NCBI GenBank assembly: GCA_018061325.1 | Contig: JAGOUJ010000005.1 | Location: 1-44,793 of the forward strand | Length of the DNA: 44,793 nt | DNA from: Gammaproteobacteria bacterium | GTDB taxonomy: Bacteria; Pseudomonadota; Gammaproteobacteria; UBA6186; Azoamicaceae | Direction: 5' to 3' | In this document: positions 44,627 through 44,793 of the stretch, piece after piece | Layout of the letters: every line of letters starts with the position of its first letter | Position numbering within the stretch: position 1 is the first letter of the stretch | Made by a program: the position numbers and the translations under genes | Notes under the pieces: generated by a model | Seen by the model: only the letters and a program-made list of their open reading frames with translations | Database searches by the model: none | What the model was told of the DNA's origin: nothing

Positions 44627-44793
44627 TGCAAAGTCCTTTATAAAATCTCGTAAACAGTCTGGCCATTGAATGCTTTTTTTTTATTCCAGTCAAATAGTTT
44701 ACCAACTTATTTAATGATTTTATGAGTAGCCATTATCATTCCAATTTGTGGTTATTTTATTCCCCACTAAATATTCGCTACAGTCTTCGATGC

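Overview
The window reads as chromosomal DNA of a gammaproteobacterium, probably a host-associated lineage near Legionellales/Coxiellaceae. Three things point that way: the gltA // sdhCDAB-sucABCD arrangement and the miaA-hfq-hflK-hflC cluster are typically gammaproteobacterial; there is a UhpC/GlpT-type sugar-phosphate antiporter; and several large or lineage-restricted proteins look host- or competitor-directed. The taxon is an inference from gene content; no rRNA gene is present.

Layout. 1-2.9 kb: a truncated glutathione peroxidase (-), a RutE-like nitroreductase (+), an unknown small gene (-), a NarL-type response regulator (+), a gene-poor stretch with palindromes, and tRNA-Lys (-). 2.9-12.5 kb: one compact leftward TCA operon, small periplasmic protein gene-sdhC-sdhD-sdhA-sdhB-sucA-sucB-sucC-sucD, with citrate synthase (gltA) divergent at 12.6-13.9 kb. 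The E3 gene lpd is not here. 14.0-14.5 kb: a 485-bp cassette of long inverted repeats around a DUF559 endonuclease-like gene. 14.5-18.7 kb: organophosphate antiporter, small secreted repeat protein, phosphodiester glycosidase, ferrochelatase. 18.7-21.3 kb: an 852-aa unrecognised protein, possibly an effector. 21.4-30.3 kb: housekeeping genes nusB, nrdR, glyA, rlmB, rnr (-), tRNA-Leu (+), then hflC, hflK, hfq, miaA (-). 30.4-30.9 kb: a second DUF559 cassette. 30.9-36.2 kb: a 1737-aa filamentous-haemagglutinin-like protein with a polymorphic-toxin-like tip. 36.2-37.7 kb: a palindrome-bounded 220-bp element and a FadL-type porin. 37.9-41.7 kb: MHS-type transporter plus a LuxR-like ligand-domain protein lacking its HTH, an XRE/S24-like regulator, peptide deformylase, and a small ORF followed by a receiver-only response regulator. 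41.8-44.6 kb: an SF1 helicase that appears internally shortened.

How the parts work together. The sdh-suc operon and gltA cover citrate synthase, 2-oxoglutarate dehydrogenase E1/E2, succinyl-CoA ligase and succinate dehydrogenase, linked by stop/start overlaps that imply translational coupling. The nrdR-nusB, glyA-nrdR and rnr-rlmB junctions also overlap. Regulation is visible as near-consensus promoters before both tRNAs and as a palindromic operator-like cluster between def and the receiver gene.

The most unusual content is the pair of DUF559 cassettes. They carry homologous ~70-nt REP-like inverted termini, and their genes encode proteins about 87% identical by eye. A second palindrome family occurs both as a single hairpin (17.6 kb) and as a facing pair around a 143-bp core (36.2-36.5 kb). 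Also notable are a perfect 26-bp inverted repeat that includes the 3' end of tRNA-Lys, and the second DUF559 cassette sitting directly downstream of the toxin-like protein, where an immunity gene would be expected.
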